Notes: generated by a model not told the origin, from the sequence alone. A stretch of DNA of 53,459 nucleotides from Oceanospirillaceae bacterium (GCA_024686035.1 JAIBDW010000003.1:1-53459); one strand, 5' to 3'; counted from the stretch's first letter, positions 40,522 to 49,727 are shown. Translations and numbers: made by a program.

Positions 40522-41622
40522 ATGACCTCAACAACCTCCACCACTGATATGAACATAGACACTAAGTCTAGCTCACCTTTGAATAATGACCAGCGCCACG
40601 ATTGGGGTATTAATGAAATTACCCAATTGTTCTCTTTGCCCATGAATGATCTGCTCTTTAAGGCTCAATCCATTCATCGTGCGCACTTTGATCCCAATGA
40701 AGTTCAGGTTAGTACACTATTGTCGATAAAAACTGGGGCTTGTCCTGAAGATTGTAAGTATTGCCCACAAAGTGTTCATAACGATACCGGTCTAGAAGTT
40801 GAGCGCTTAATGAAAGTTAAAGAAGTGATCATAGAGGCTGAAGCAGCCAAAGCTACTGGCGCGACCCGGTTTTGTATGGGAGCGGCTTGGAAAAATCCCC
40901 GTGCTAAAGATATGCCTTATGTTCTGGAGATGGTTAAGGAAGTTAAAGCCATGGGCCTTGAGACATGCATGACATTAGGTATGTTAGCGCCAGAGCAGGC
41001 CCAAGAGCTATCTGAGGCTGGGCTAGACTATTACAATCACAACCTTGACACCTCACCAGAATTCTACGGGTCTATTATTACCACAAGAACTTATCAGGAC
41101 CGGTTAAACACCTTAACCAATGTGCGTGATTCTGGCATGAAAGTTTGCGCTGGTGGAATCGTAGGGATGGGAGAAAACTTAAGGGATCGTGTGGGCTTGT
41201 TAGCGCAGTTAGCTAATATGCCACAGCATCCAGAAAGCGTGCCTATTAATATGTTAGTAAAAGTTGAAGGTACTCCCCTAGATCAAGTTGAAGATCTTGA
41301 TTCATTCGATTTTATCCGCACTATAGCGGTAGCGCGTATATTAATGCCCCAATCCCATGTGCGTTTGTCTGCTGGAAGAGAGCAAATGAATGAGCAAATG
41401 CAAGCCATGTGTTTCTTTGCCGGTGCCAATTCAATTTTCTATGGTGAAAGATTACTCACGACTCAAAACCCAGCAGCACAAAAAGATCGGGCATTATTTG
41501 CTAAGTTAGGTATTCGTCCTGAAAAATCTCAAGATGTTTCTGATGAGGCTCACCAGGGTGCCATCGAACAAGCCATAAATAATACACGCTTGGAGCACAT
41601 GTTTGTTGATGCTAGTCTCTAA
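40522..41622 (+). CDS. bioB: Biotin synthase
   Basis: Radical SAM enzyme inserting sulfur into dethiobiotin. The CxxxCxxC motif is [14 protein letters not shown] (about residues 72-85), binding the 4Fe-4S cluster. Other conserved blocks: [23 protein letters not shown], and the auxiliary-cluster region with [10 protein letters not shown] and [12 protein letters not shown]. Length 366 from ATG 40522; the first 25 residues (Ser/Thr-rich) are variable and an ATG at 40549 could be used. E. coli BioB has 346. First gene of bioBFHCD, followed with a one-base overlap by bioF. Confidence 0.97.
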   Translation: MTSTTSTTDMNIDTKSSSPLNNDQRHDWGINEITQLFSLPMNDLLFKAQSIHRAHFDPNEVQVSTLLSIKTGACPEDCKYCPQSVHNDTGLEVERLMKVKEVIIEAEAAKATGATRFCMGAAWKNPRAKDMPYVLEMVKEVKAMGLETCMTLGMLAPEQAQELSEAGLDYYNHNLDTSPEFYGSIITTRTYQDRLNTLTNVRDSGMKVCAGGIVGMGENLRDRVGLLAQLANMPQHPESVPINMLVKVEGTPLDQVEDLDSFDFIRTIAVARILMPQSHVRLSAGREQMNEQMQAMCFFAGANSIFYGERLLTTQNPAAQKDRALFAKLGIRPEKSQDVSDEAHQGAIEQAINNTRLEHMFVDASL

Positions 41623-42812
41623 TGCACAGTTTAGACTATATTTTAAAACAGCAACTCAAGCAAAGCCAAGCCGATGACTTATATCGTAGCCGAACTTCAC
41701 ACTCTGGCGCACAAACCCCAGAGTTAAAGGTCAATGGACAAACGCTGCTGGCTTTTTGCAGTAATGATTACTTAGGGTTAGCTAACCATCCACAGCTTAT
41801 CAGTGCTGCAAAAAAAGCCTGTGTTGAATATGGGCTAGGCAGTGGGGCATCTCATCTGGTTGTAGGCCACACAGACCTACATCATGAGCTAGAAGAAGCA
41901 TTAGCAAAAGCCTCACAACGGCCCAGAGCATTGTTATTTTCTAGTGGTTACATGGCCAATATGGGTGTGATCAACAGCCTTCTAGAGCGCCAAGACGCCA
42001 TCTTCCAAGACCGGTTGAATCACGCATCTTTACTTGATGGTGGGCTACTTAGCTCAGCTAAATTTAAGCGCTATCGGCACAATGATGTCTTTGATTTACA
42101 AAAGCAACTCGAAAACACCCATGCAAGACGGCGTTTGGTTGCCACAGATGCTGTATTTAGTATGGATGGTGACAGCGCTGAGCTTAAACACCTAAGCCAA
42201 GTTTGTGATGAACAAAATGCTTGGCTAATGGTTGATGATGCCCACGGTTTTGGTGTGCTTGGCCCTAACGGCGCAGGCAGCGCGATAGCACAAGGTCTGA
42301 CCATTAAAGAATGCCCGATCTATATGGCGACGTTAGGTAAGGCTTTGGGTAGTTATGGTGCTTTTGTTGCAGGTAGTGACACCTTGATCGAAAGCCTTAT
42401 ACAATTTTCTCGTAACTATATTTATACCACTGCGATCCCCCCTTCTATAGCCGCGGCAAGCCTTGCTGCAGTTCAATTATTAACAGAAGAAATGTGGCGG
42501 CAGCAGCACCTTAATCACTTGATTAATATCTTTAAGGCGCGTTCTAAAGAGCTAGGGCTGCCTTTAATGTCAAGTGATACGGCTATTCAGCCCATCATGA
42601 TCGGCTCATCAAATGGCGCGTTAAAAGCGAGCAGCGCACTTAAAGAAATGGGATTATTGGTGACAGCCATTCGCCCACCAACGGTACCAAAAAATACTGC
42701 GCGTTTGAGAATCACATTATCAGCAGCGCATACAGAAAGCCATTTGCACAAGTTGCTAGAGGCCTTAGCAGGGTTGCAAAAGCAAGGTTTGCTGCCATCG
42801 GTGGAAAAATAA
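41622..42812 (+). CDS. bioF: 8-amino-7-oxononanoate synthase
   Basis: PLP enzyme condensing pimeloyl-thioester with alanine. CSNDYLGLANHPQL (residues 47-60), the DDAHGFGVLGPNG motif and the PLP Lys in YMATLGKALGSYGAFVAG (near residue 240) identify the alpha-oxoamine synthase family. Length 396 compares with 384. ATG overlaps the bioB stop and bioH begins right after its stop. Confidence 0.97.
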   Translation: MHSLDYILKQQLKQSQADDLYRSRTSHSGAQTPELKVNGQTLLAFCSNDYLGLANHPQLISAAKKACVEYGLGSGASHLVVGHTDLHHELEEALAKASQRPRALLFSSGYMANMGVINSLLERQDAIFQDRLNHASLLDGGLLSSAKFKRYRHNDVFDLQKQLENTHARRRLVATDAVFSMDGDSAELKHLSQVCDEQNAWLMVDDAHGFGVLGPNGAGSAIAQGLTIKECPIYMATLGKALGSYGAFVAGSDTLIESLIQFSRNYIYTTAIPPSIAAASLAAVQLLTEEMWRQQHLNHLINIFKARSKELGLPLMSSDTAIQPIMIGSSNGALKASSALKEMGLLVTAIRPPTVPKNTARLRITLSAAHTESHLHKLLEALAGLQKQGLLPSVEK

Positions 42813-43586
42813 ATGGAGTCCTCAATAACTTCATCTACAACAGCTGACAAACCTAACCTGGTTTTACTTCATGGCTGGGGTTATGACCATCACTGTTGGC
42901 CTGATTTGATGTTGCAAAACTTGCAGGCTCAATATCAGCTGATATTAGTCGACCTACCAGGCCATGGAAAGGACACTTTTATTGCTAACGGGGATGATCA
43001 TATTTCTCAACTTGATGAGTGGATTTTTGCCACTAAGCAATTTCTTCCAAACCAGTATCATATTTTAGGTTGGTCATTAGGTGGACAAATAGCCATTCGC
43101 ATGGCCCATGAGGACAGACGCATTCAAAGCGTTACTTTGATGGCCGTAAACCCTAAATTTACAAGTGCTGCTTATTGGCCAAATGCCATGTTGCCAAAAC
43201 TGTTAACGCAGTTTCAAAAAGGCTATGAGACCCTAGCAAACAAAACTTTACGGCGTTTTGCCAGCCTGCAAGCCAAAGGTTCGAAAACCCCCAAACCATT
43301 GGTGGCCCATATGCTCATGCTAATGGAAGTGCAGTGGGGCAAGGTGTTTGGTCTGCACCTATTAAAAGAGTTAGATGAACGACTGCACCTTTGCCAGCTA
43401 ACCCAACCTTGTTATATAGAATTGGCAACAAAGGACGCACTGGTTCCATGGAGATGGGTGGGCCAGTTAAGCTTGCCAACTAACGTGCAAGTAAACTATG
43501 TGGAAGGCTGCCATGGATATTTACTGGAGTATCCCGGAATCACTAAAGAGATGACCAAATTTCTTCACCGTGAGGAGTGCTTGTGA
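42813..43586 (+). CDS. bioH: Pimeloyl-ACP methyl ester carboxylesterase
   Basis: Alpha/beta hydrolase that removes the methyl group to release pimeloyl-ACP. LVLLHGWGYDHHCW (oxyanion region), nucleophile Ser in ILGWSLGGQIA (about residue 88), Asp in ELATKDALVPW and His in VEGCHGYLLEYP form the triad. Length 257 compares with 256. The gene is contiguous with bioF and overlaps bioC by four bases (GTGA). Confidence 0.93.
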   Translation: MESSITSSTTADKPNLVLLHGWGYDHHCWPDLMLQNLQAQYQLILVDLPGHGKDTFIANGDDHISQLDEWIFATKQFLPNQYHILGWSLGGQIAIRMAHEDRRIQSVTLMAVNPKFTSAAYWPNAMLPKLLTQFQKGYETLANKTLRRFASLQAKGSKTPKPLVAHMLMLMEVQWGKVFGLHLLKELDERLHLCQLTQPCYIELATKDALVPWRWVGQLSLPTNVQVNYVEGCHGYLLEYPGITKEMTKFLHREECL

Positions 43587-44398
43587 TCTCTCATGCAAAT
43601 TTTTTACCCAATGTAGAAGATGTCGCCTACTCATTTAGCCAGGCAGCCAAAAACTATGACCAAGTTGCAGGTTTACAGCGCCTTGTGGCAGATGAATTAA
43701 TCACTAAAGGTGCAGATCTTCACAATGGTTGTGTGTTGGATATTGGTAGTGGCACAGGTTATGTCAGCGCCAAGTTGGCTGATGTTGAAGCGGTGGATAA
43801 AGTAACAGGATTAGACATTGCTCAAGGCATGATTAACTACGCTCAATCGTGTCACCACAGCAGTAAACTAAACTGGCAGTTAGGTGACGCGCAACAACTT
43901 CCGTTGGTTTTGCCAGATCACGCCAACACCTATAACTTAGTCATTTCCTCCTTAGCGATCCAGTGGTGCAAAAACCTTAACGCTGTATTTGCTGGTGTAG
44001 CTCAGTGCCTTGCAGAAGATGGCACTTTTCACTGCGCTACCCTGGGGCCACAAACCTTGCACCAATTAAAGTGGGCGTGGGGCCAAGTGGATGATTACCA
44101 ACACGTTAATGAGTTTGTGCCATTAAACGTCTTACGTAAGGCGCTTGAAAACCACTTTGTGCAAGTGGAGATTGAGTGCGAGCCTATTGAGCTTAAGTAT
44201 AAGTCAGTGCAGCAGCTTACGAAGGATCTAAAGCAACTTGGGGCCAGTAATCACAATGCTCGTGCGGCTCAAGGTTTGATGGGAGTAGGACGCTTGCGAA
44301 AAATGGTACAAGCCTATGAATCTTTACGTGATGAGAAGGGCCTGCTACCAGTCACCTATGAAGTTTATTATATTAAAGCCAAAAACAAGGTTGAGTGA
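43583..44398 (+). CDS. bioC: Malonyl-ACP O-methyltransferase
   Basis: Methylates malonyl-ACP so that fatty acid synthesis can build pimelate. SAM-binding motif VLDIGSGTGYVSAKLA (about residues 50-65) and AYSFSQAAKNYDQVAGLQR at the N-terminus are typical. GTG 43583 overlaps the bioH stop and is 5 nt after GAGGAG; an in-frame GTG at 43577 overlaps that site. Length 271 compares with 251. Its stop overlaps the bioD start. Confidence 0.93.
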   Translation: MISHANFLPNVEDVAYSFSQAAKNYDQVAGLQRLVADELITKGADLHNGCVLDIGSGTGYVSAKLADVEAVDKVTGLDIAQGMINYAQSCHHSSKLNWQLGDAQQLPLVLPDHANTYNLVISSLAIQWCKNLNAVFAGVAQCLAEDGTFHCATLGPQTLHQLKWAWGQVDDYQHVNEFVPLNVLRKALENHFVQVEIECEPIELKYKSVQQLTKDLKQLGASNHNARAAQGLMGVGRLRKMVQAYESLRDEKGLLPVTYEVYYIKAKNKVE

Positions 44399-45114
44399 TG
44401 AAGAGTATAAAAAAGCGTTATTTCATAGCCGGCACCGACACTGACGTAGGAAAAACCATGATCGCTTGTGCTTTGTTAGCAAAGGCACGCAGTCAAGGCT
44501 TGACGACAGCCGCAGTTAAGCCTGTAGCAGCAGGCTGCATCGATACTAAAGATGGCTTAAGAAATGACGATGCAGAACAACTTTTAGCACAATGCACGAT
44601 GCCTTTATATTACGAACAGGTTAATCCAATAGCCTTTATAGATCCTATTGCTCCGCATATCGCCGCCCAAAAAGAAGGGAGGCGTATGCAAGTAGATCGT
44701 CTCATTGGTTACACTAGTGGTGTGTTAATGCAAGGGGCAAACTTTACCCTAGTGGAGGGTGCCGGTGGTTGGCGGGTGCCTGTAAATGAACGTGAAACTT
44801 TGGCAGATCTTGCCATAGGTTTATCTATACCTGTGGTCTTGGTAGTGGGCATGCGTTTGGGGTGTATTAATCATGCATTACTTACAATAGATGCCATTGC
44901 TAGGGATGGTTTAAAGCTTGCAGGTTGGGTTGCCAACTGTGTTGATCCTAAAATGGCTGAATTGGATGCTAATATTACTACCCTAAAAAACCGTATAAAT
45001 GCTCCGATGTTAGGTTTAGTTCCTAACCTTGCCACTGAAGAGTCTTCTTTATCAAGGGTTGTAGCTTGCCAAGCTTATGTGAATTTGGACCTATTACTCA
45101 ATGAGTCTAGTTAG
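44398..45114 (+). CDS. bioD: Dethiobiotin synthetase
   Basis: ATP-dependent ureido ring closure from diaminopelargonate. Walker A-like GTDTDVGKTMIACALL (residues about 12-27) and VEGAGGWRVPVNE are diagnostic; KPVAAGC contributes substrate binding. Length 238 compares with 225. ATG 44398 (AAGG 7 nt upstream) overlaps the bioC stop. bioA, needed for diaminopelargonate, is not in this window and should be elsewhere, as in pseudomonads. Confidence 0.96.
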   Translation: MKSIKKRYFIAGTDTDVGKTMIACALLAKARSQGLTTAAVKPVAAGCIDTKDGLRNDDAEQLLAQCTMPLYYEQVNPIAFIDPIAPHIAAQKEGRRMQVDRLIGYTSGVLMQGANFTLVEGAGGWRVPVNERETLADLAIGLSIPVVLVVGMRLGCINHALLTIDAIARDGLKLAGWVANCVDPKMAELDANITTLKNRINAPMLGLVPNLATEESSLSRVVACQAYVNLDLLLNESS

Positions 45115-45189
45115 TCTAGTCAATCAGTAAGTTTTGACTGAGTTCCAAACAGCTTAATGGCCTTATTTCATGACTATAAAGTCGCACAA

Positions 45190-45219
45190 TTGACCTTGTG
45201 GTAGTAAACAAGGTATTTT
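45190..45219 (+). promoter_or_regulatory. Candidate promoter of the acyl-CoA dehydrogenase gene
   Basis: TTGACC (45190-45195) and TATTTT (45214-45219), 18-bp spacing. The -10 runs into the palindrome at 45217-45238. Confidence 0.5.
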
Positions 45220-45238
45220 TCAAACAGTCGTTTGAAAA
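45217..45238 (+). promoter_or_regulatory. PsrA-like operator palindrome
   Basis: TTTTCAAAC (45217-45225) and GTTTGAAAA (45230-45238) are perfect inverted 9-mers around AGTC. CAAAC-N4-GTTTG matches the known PsrA (TetR family, fatty-acid responsive) consensus, and PsrA commonly controls beta-oxidation genes. Position over the -10 suggests repression. Confidence 0.65.
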
Positions 45239-45266
45239 TCTTTATTGGTACAACAGCGGAGTCACC

Positions 45267-47066
45267 ATGCCTAACTATCGAGCCCCACAGCGCGACATTC
45301 AATTTGTAATGCACGAAGTGTTAGCCATGGCTGATCATTACCAAACACTGCAAGGCATTGAAGATATTGATGTTCAAACGATTGACGCAATTCTTGAGGA
45401 AGCGTCAAAGTTTGCTGAAAATGTCTTAGCCCCTCTTAACGCATCCGGAGATGAGCAGGGGTGCAGTTGGGATGATGGCCATGTAAGCACTCCTGTTGGT
45501 TTTAAAGAAGCCTACGCGCGTTATGTGGAAGGCGGTTGGCCGTCTATTTCTCATAGTCCATCTATCGGAGGCCAAGGCTTGCCTGAGTCTTTAGGAACCA
45601 TGATTAATGAATTAAGTGGCACGTCTAATTGGTCTTGGAGTATGTATCCTGGGCTAAGTCACGGGGCGATGAACACCATAGAAACTCACGGTACTGAAGC
45701 ACAAAAGGCGCTATATTTATTGCCCCTTGTTGAAGGGCGTTGGACTGGCACTATGTGCTTAACTGAGTCCCATTGTGGAACAGATTTAGGCTTGTTACGC
45801 ACCAAAGCCGAGCTTCAAGCTGATGGAAGTTATGCTATTACAGGCACCAAAATTTTCATATCCGCGGGCGAGCATGACATGGTGGACAATATTGTCCACA
45901 TCGTACTGGCTCGTCTGCCTGGCGCGCCTGAGGGGACTAAAGGTATTTCGTTGTTTATCGTACCCAAGGTTAATGTTAATGAAGATGGCAGTCTTGGTGA
46001 ACGTAATCAAGTCAAATGTGGTTCTTTAGAAAACAAAATGGGCATTCATGGTAATGCAACGTGTGTGATGAACTTTGATGGTGCCAAAGGTTACCTTATT
46101 GGCCAAGCAAACAAAGGCCTAAGCTGCATGTTCACTTTTATGAACATTGCGCGCATCGGTACAGCCGTGCAAGGTTTATGCTCCGCTGAAGGTGCTTTTC
46201 AAGGTGCTTTAGAATACAGTAAAGAGCGTTTACAGATGCGCTCTCTTACGGGTCCAATGGCGCCAGAAAAGCCTGCTGATCCAATTATTGTTCACCCTGA
46301 TGTGCGCAGAATGTTGTTAACTGCTAAAGCCTTTGCTGAAGGTGGCCGCATGTTAGTTTATTACTTGTCGCAATTAAATGACACTGTCACACGCAGTAGC
46401 TCAGCCGATCAAGCTAGGGAGGCTGAAGTGCTATTGTCGTTATTGACTCCTATTGCTAAAGCGTTCATGACTGAAACAGGGTTAGAGTCTGCCAACTTGG
46501 GTATGCAATGTTTTGGTGGGCATGGATACATTCGTGAATATGGCATGGAGCAAATTGTGCGCGATGCACGTATTTCCACTATTTATGAAGGTACTACCGG
46601 TATCCAAGCATTGGACCTTTTGGGGCGTAAAGTGCTCATGACACAAGGTCAAAGCCTTAAAGCGTTTACTAAGAAAATCCATCTCTTTTGCAAGGCTGAA
46701 GCTGGAAATGAAGCGCTGGCTGAGTTTGTTGAGCCACTTATGGAACTCAACAAACAGTGGGGTGATCTGACTATGAAAGTGGGCATGGCCGCCTTGAAAG
46801 ATCGCAATGAAGTAGGTGCCGCTTCAGTTGATTACTTAATGTATTCAGGCTATGTAACGCAAGCATACCTTTTTGCTCGAGCGGCAAAGGTGTCTCAAGA
46901 TGCCTTGGCGCAAGGCTGTGTTGATAATGATTTCTACCAAGCGAAGCTGTTTACAGCGAAATTTTTCTTTTCACGTTTGTTACCTCGAACTCAAACCCAT
47001 GCCACTACGATGCTAGCAGGAGCAGATACCCTGCAAGGCTTAGATCAAGAGCACTTTAGCTTTTAG
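45267..47066 (+). CDS. Long-form acyl-CoA dehydrogenase (FadE/DmdC-like)
   Basis: FAD enzyme for the first step of fatty acyl-CoA beta-oxidation. Domain order: N-terminal helical domain from MPNYRAPQRDIQFVMHEVL, central beta domain with MCLTESHCGTDLG (FAD/substrate binding), C-terminal helical domain with CFGGHGYIREYGMEQIVRD split near residue 415 and the catalytic Glu in IYEGTTGIQALD, then an extra C-terminal domain. At 599 residues it belongs to the roughly 590-600-residue group that includes DmdC (methylmercaptopropionyl-CoA dehydrogenase), but the true substrate cannot be told. ATG 45267 with GGAG upstream is preferred to an in-frame GTG at 45198 that would cover the operator. Confidence 0.9.
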   Translation: MPNYRAPQRDIQFVMHEVLAMADHYQTLQGIEDIDVQTIDAILEEASKFAENVLAPLNASGDEQGCSWDDGHVSTPVGFKEAYARYVEGGWPSISHSPSIGGQGLPESLGTMINELSGTSNWSWSMYPGLSHGAMNTIETHGTEAQKALYLLPLVEGRWTGTMCLTESHCGTDLGLLRTKAELQADGSYAITGTKIFISAGEHDMVDNIVHIVLARLPGAPEGTKGISLFIVPKVNVNEDGSLGERNQVKCGSLENKMGIHGNATCVMNFDGAKGYLIGQANKGLSCMFTFMNIARIGTAVQGLCSAEGAFQGALEYSKERLQMRSLTGPMAPEKPADPIIVHPDVRRMLLTAKAFAEGGRMLVYYLSQLNDTVTRSSSADQAREAEVLLSLLTPIAKAFMTETGLESANLGMQCFGGHGYIREYGMEQIVRDARISTIYEGTTGIQALDLLGRKVLMTQGQSLKAFTKKIHLFCKAEAGNEALAEFVEPLMELNKQWGDLTMKVGMAALKDRNEVGAASVDYLMYSGYVTQAYLFARAAKVSQDALAQGCVDNDFYQAKLFTAKFFFSRLLPRTQTHATTMLAGADTLQGLDQEHFSF

Positions 47067-47076
47067 GCTTTAGTGC

Positions 47077-47111
47077 CAAGCTGTAAATAGCTTGCCTTAA
47101 GTGGGCTTTTT
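47077..47111 (+). terminator. Possible terminator after the acyl-CoA dehydrogenase
   Basis: CAAGCT (47077-47082) and AGCTTG (47089-47094) form a 6-bp stem with a 6-nt loop; the T-run is at 47107-47111, 12 nt later, so the geometry is poor. Confidence 0.3.
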
Positions 47112-47123
47112 ATCAACACCGCA

Positions 47124-47519
47124 TTAACTTAGGAGGCGGTATATAAATTCCCCCCAAACATAAACAAAAAACAATGCGGCAATAAAAACCGCGGCTGACC
47201 CCATATCCTTAGCTGCGCCTGTAAGGGCATGATGCTCCAAGCTAATGCGATCTAGGGTTGCTTCTATCGCAGAGTTAAGGAGCTCCATTAGCAGTACCAA
47301 CAAACCAGCTCCCAACATGAGGATACGCTCTAAAGGTGACTCCCCAAGGTAGATGGCACAAGGAATACTGGCTATAAAAATCATCGTGTATTCACGCATT
47401 CCGGCCTCATTTTTAAAGCAATAGATCATGCCCTTGAGGGAAAAAATGGTCGCGTGATACATACGTTTCCACCCGCCATTTTTTGGGTAGCTACGTGGGT
47501 TAGATTTGGCTAAAGTCAT
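47124..47519 (-). CDS. dgkA: Diacylglycerol kinase
   Basis: Small trimeric inner-membrane kinase that returns diacylglycerol, for example from membrane-derived glycan synthesis, to phosphatidate. Three hydrophobic helices follow an amphipathic N-terminus. The signature ELLNSAIEATLDRIS (residues about 79-93) and HHALTGAAKDMGSAAV include the conserved Glu and Asn that bind Mg-ATP. Length 131 compares with 122. It converges on the acyl-CoA dehydrogenase and is divergent from the deaminase gene at 47683. Confidence 0.95.
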   Translation of the reverse strand: MTLAKSNPRSYPKNGGWKRMYHATIFSLKGMIYCFKNEAGMREYTMIFIASIPCAIYLGESPLERILMLGAGLLVLLMELLNSAIEATLDRISLEHHALTGAAKDMGSAAVFIAALFFVYVWGEFIYRLLS

Positions 47520-47682
47520 TTTTGTTACGGCCTATTATTATATTTTTAAGGTGTATTTCCCTTTATCAGTCTAATCAATTTATGAGCAACTGAAAAGCAA
47601 TCATAGGCACTTCCAAACTCCTTGAACCCAGTAATTAATGATAGAATAGCGTCAATGATATTGGGTTCATGGGGATGCTATT

Positions 47683-48687
47683 TTGGAACAATTTATTGCA
47701 GGCTTGCCAAAAGTAGAATTGCATTTGCACATTGAAGGAAGTTTAGAGCCTGAGCTGATGTTTGAGCTAGCGCAGCGCAATGGTGTGAAGATTCCATTCT
47801 GTAATCCAGAAGAAGTACGCAGCGCGTATAATTTTTCTAACTTACAGTCATTTTTAGATATTTATTATCAGGGTGCTCAGGTACTAATCACAGCAAGAGA
47901 TTTTTATGACTTAACTTGGGCTTATATGTTGCGTTGCAAAGTGGACAATGTGCTTCATGCAGAGTTATTTTTTGATCCACAAACTCACACAGATAGAGGT
48001 ATAAGCTTTGACACAGTGATGGAAGGCTTAACCCAAGCGTTAGTTCAGGCTGAGCAGAGATTGGGCATCACTAGTGAGCTAATACTATGTTTTTTACGTC
48101 ACTTAGACGAAGCCAGTGCTTTTGAAACGTTGCAACAAGCCAAACCTTGGAAGCACGCTATTGTTGCAGTCGGTCTAGATTCAGCCGAAATAGGCCACCC
48201 TCCAGAAAAGTTTGCAAGGGTCTTTGCAGCGGCAGCTGAGCAAGGCTATCTGAGCGTGGCTCATGCCGGCGAAGAGGGGCCAGCAAGCAACATTGTAGAT
48301 GCTTTGGATATTCTTAAAGTGAGCCGTATTGACCATGGAGTGCGTTGTGTTGATGATCCGCAATTATTGGCGCGTCTCATTGAGCAACAAATACACTTAA
48401 CGGTTTGCCCCCTTTCTAACACCAAGCTAAAGGTGTTTTCGTCAATGGAACAGCACAATATTATAGAACTACTGCGTCAAGGTATCAGCGTAGGTGTCAA
48501 TTCTGATGATCCTGCTTATTTTGGTGGGTACATGAATGATAACTTCGCAGCTGTTGCCTGCGCTTTTCAAGTAAACCGTCTTGAATTAGCTACATTTACA
48601 GCCAATGCGATCGATGCTAGTTTTTGTAGTATGGCGCGAAAGGATGAATTACATCAACAATTACAAACCTATGTGGATAGCCAGTAA
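47683..48687 (+). CDS. Adenine deaminase (adenosine deaminase superfamily, TTG start)
   Basis: Zinc hydrolase converting adenine to hypoxanthine in purine salvage. LPKVELHLHIEGSLEPELM gives the HxH metal site (residues 15-17), HAGEEGPASNI the next His and the catalytic Glu, and NSDDPAYFGGYMNDNF the Asp pair. The HAGEEGP form and the sequence LRHLDEASAFETLQQAKPW resemble the bacterial adenine deaminase group more than true adenosine deaminases; adenosine activity cannot be ruled out. Start is TTG 47683 with GGGG 8 nt upstream, giving MEQFIAGLPK; no ATG is in frame nearby. Length 334. The next gene starts 3 bp after its stop. Confidence 0.88.
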   Translation: MEQFIAGLPKVELHLHIEGSLEPELMFELAQRNGVKIPFCNPEEVRSAYNFSNLQSFLDIYYQGAQVLITARDFYDLTWAYMLRCKVDNVLHAELFFDPQTHTDRGISFDTVMEGLTQALVQAEQRLGITSELILCFLRHLDEASAFETLQQAKPWKHAIVAVGLDSAEIGHPPEKFARVFAAAAEQGYLSVAHAGEEGPASNIVDALDILKVSRIDHGVRCVDDPQLLARLIEQQIHLTVCPLSNTKLKVFSSMEQHNIIELLRQGISVGVNSDDPAYFGGYMNDNFAAVACAFQVNRLELATFTANAIDASFCSMARKDELHQQLQTYVDSQ

Positions 48688-48690
48688 ACC

Positions 48691-49590
48691 ATGCCAGCAA
48701 TAAAGATTTTAGTGATAGGAGCATCTAGCCAAGTGGGTTCTGCGTTGTGTACAAGAGCGTTAGGTGTGGAAATGTCAGTAGTTTCTCTCAATGACAGTAT
48801 GCAAGACATGATGTGTTTTGATTCCTTTCAAACGTTTGTTACTCAGCACCAGCCAAATTACGTAGTGAATGTTATGGGTTCCTCTAGCGTAGATGGTGTG
48901 CAGGATCAGCTAGAAAAACAGAGTATTGCTGAGTATGAAACGATATCACTATTGGCTAAAGTATGTGATGCATTAAGTGTGCCCCTATTGCACTTGTCTA
49001 CTGATTACGTATTTGATGGACAGCAGCATGTTCCTTACAAAGAAGACGCCTACACTGCCCCAGTGAATCGCTATGGTGAAGTTAAGCTTAGTTTTGAAAA
49101 AGCTATAAGACAGCACTGCCATAAGCACATTATTCTTCGTGTCGGTTGGATCTTTAGTGCTTGCGGTAATAATTTTGTATTACGAACCTTAAAGCAATTA
49201 CAAAATAATGATGCTGTGAAGGCGGTGTCAGATCAACAAGGGTGTCCAACCTATGCTAATGATGTCGCAGGGGTGATTATTGCTATCATTAATCAGCTCG
49301 AATGCGACATTGAGGTTTGGGGTACCTATCACTATAGTGGTGCGGAAGTGACGACTTGGAAAGGTTTTGCTGAAGCGATACTTGCGGCAGCAAAAAAACA
49401 CGGTGCGACACAGGAGCAAATCATAGAGGCAGTGACCAGCTTAGAGTGGCCAGCTAATGCACCTAGGCCTGCTTACAGTGTGCTAGATTGCAGTAAAATA
49501 CTCTCTACTTTTGGTATCCGTCAAAGGCCTTGGCGCTCAGGGCTTGTTAAGGTGATCGACCAGGTCTTTAAACCTGTCCTAACAGACTAA
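48691..49590 (+). CDS. RmlD-like sugar nucleotide reductase (SDR family)
   Basis: Extended short-chain dehydrogenase resembling dTDP-4-dehydrorhamnose reductase. The Rossmann motif ILVIGASSQVGSALC is at residues 6-20, HLSTDYVFDGQQHVPYKEDA is the RmlD-type block, and the YxxxK pair occurs as YGEVK (near residue 130). Length 299 is the family norm. There are no rhamnose synthesis partners (rmlA, B, C) nearby, so its substrate is uncertain; a role in nucleotide sugar or other carbonyl reduction is equally possible. Confidence 0.8.
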   Translation: MPAIKILVIGASSQVGSALCTRALGVEMSVVSLNDSMQDMMCFDSFQTFVTQHQPNYVVNVMGSSSVDGVQDQLEKQSIAEYETISLLAKVCDALSVPLLHLSTDYVFDGQQHVPYKEDAYTAPVNRYGEVKLSFEKAIRQHCHKHIILRVGWIFSACGNNFVLRTLKQLQNNDAVKAVSDQQGCPTYANDVAGVIIAIINQLECDIEVWGTYHYSGAEVTTWKGFAEAILAAAKKHGATQEQIIEAVTSLEWPANAPRPAYSVLDCSKILSTFGIRQRPWRSGLVKVIDQVFKPVLTD

Positions 49591-49669
49591 TCAATGCTAT
49601 CAAATTATGATTGATCAAGTTAAATTAGCCAACAGTCAAGGTAAAATAGAAGAGATGGCTAAGGGCGGG

Positions 49670-49675
49670 TATAAT
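49670..49675 (+). promoter_or_regulatory. Candidate -10 element for moaA
   Basis: TATAAT, 40-50 bp before the moaA start, with no good -35 17 bp upstream. No molybdenum cofactor riboswitch is recognisable in the 125-bp gap. Confidence 0.35.
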
Positions 49676-49727
49676 ACATGGTAATTAAACTATTAAGCGG
49701 TCATTTAGTGAGGCCGTGAGTGAGCTT

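Noticed and set aside
45100-45120. Short direct repeat (AGTCTAGTT then AGTCTAGT) at the bioD end
   Set aside because: Only two short copies, partly within the bioD stop region; no array or mobile element structure.
45198-45266. Longer N-terminus for the acyl-CoA dehydrogenase
   Set aside because: It would overlap the promoter -10 and the PsrA-like palindrome; the family N-terminus begins at MPNYRAPQ.
49591-49715. Molybdenum cofactor riboswitch before moaA
   Set aside because: The gap is only 125 bp with no recognisable multi-stem structure.
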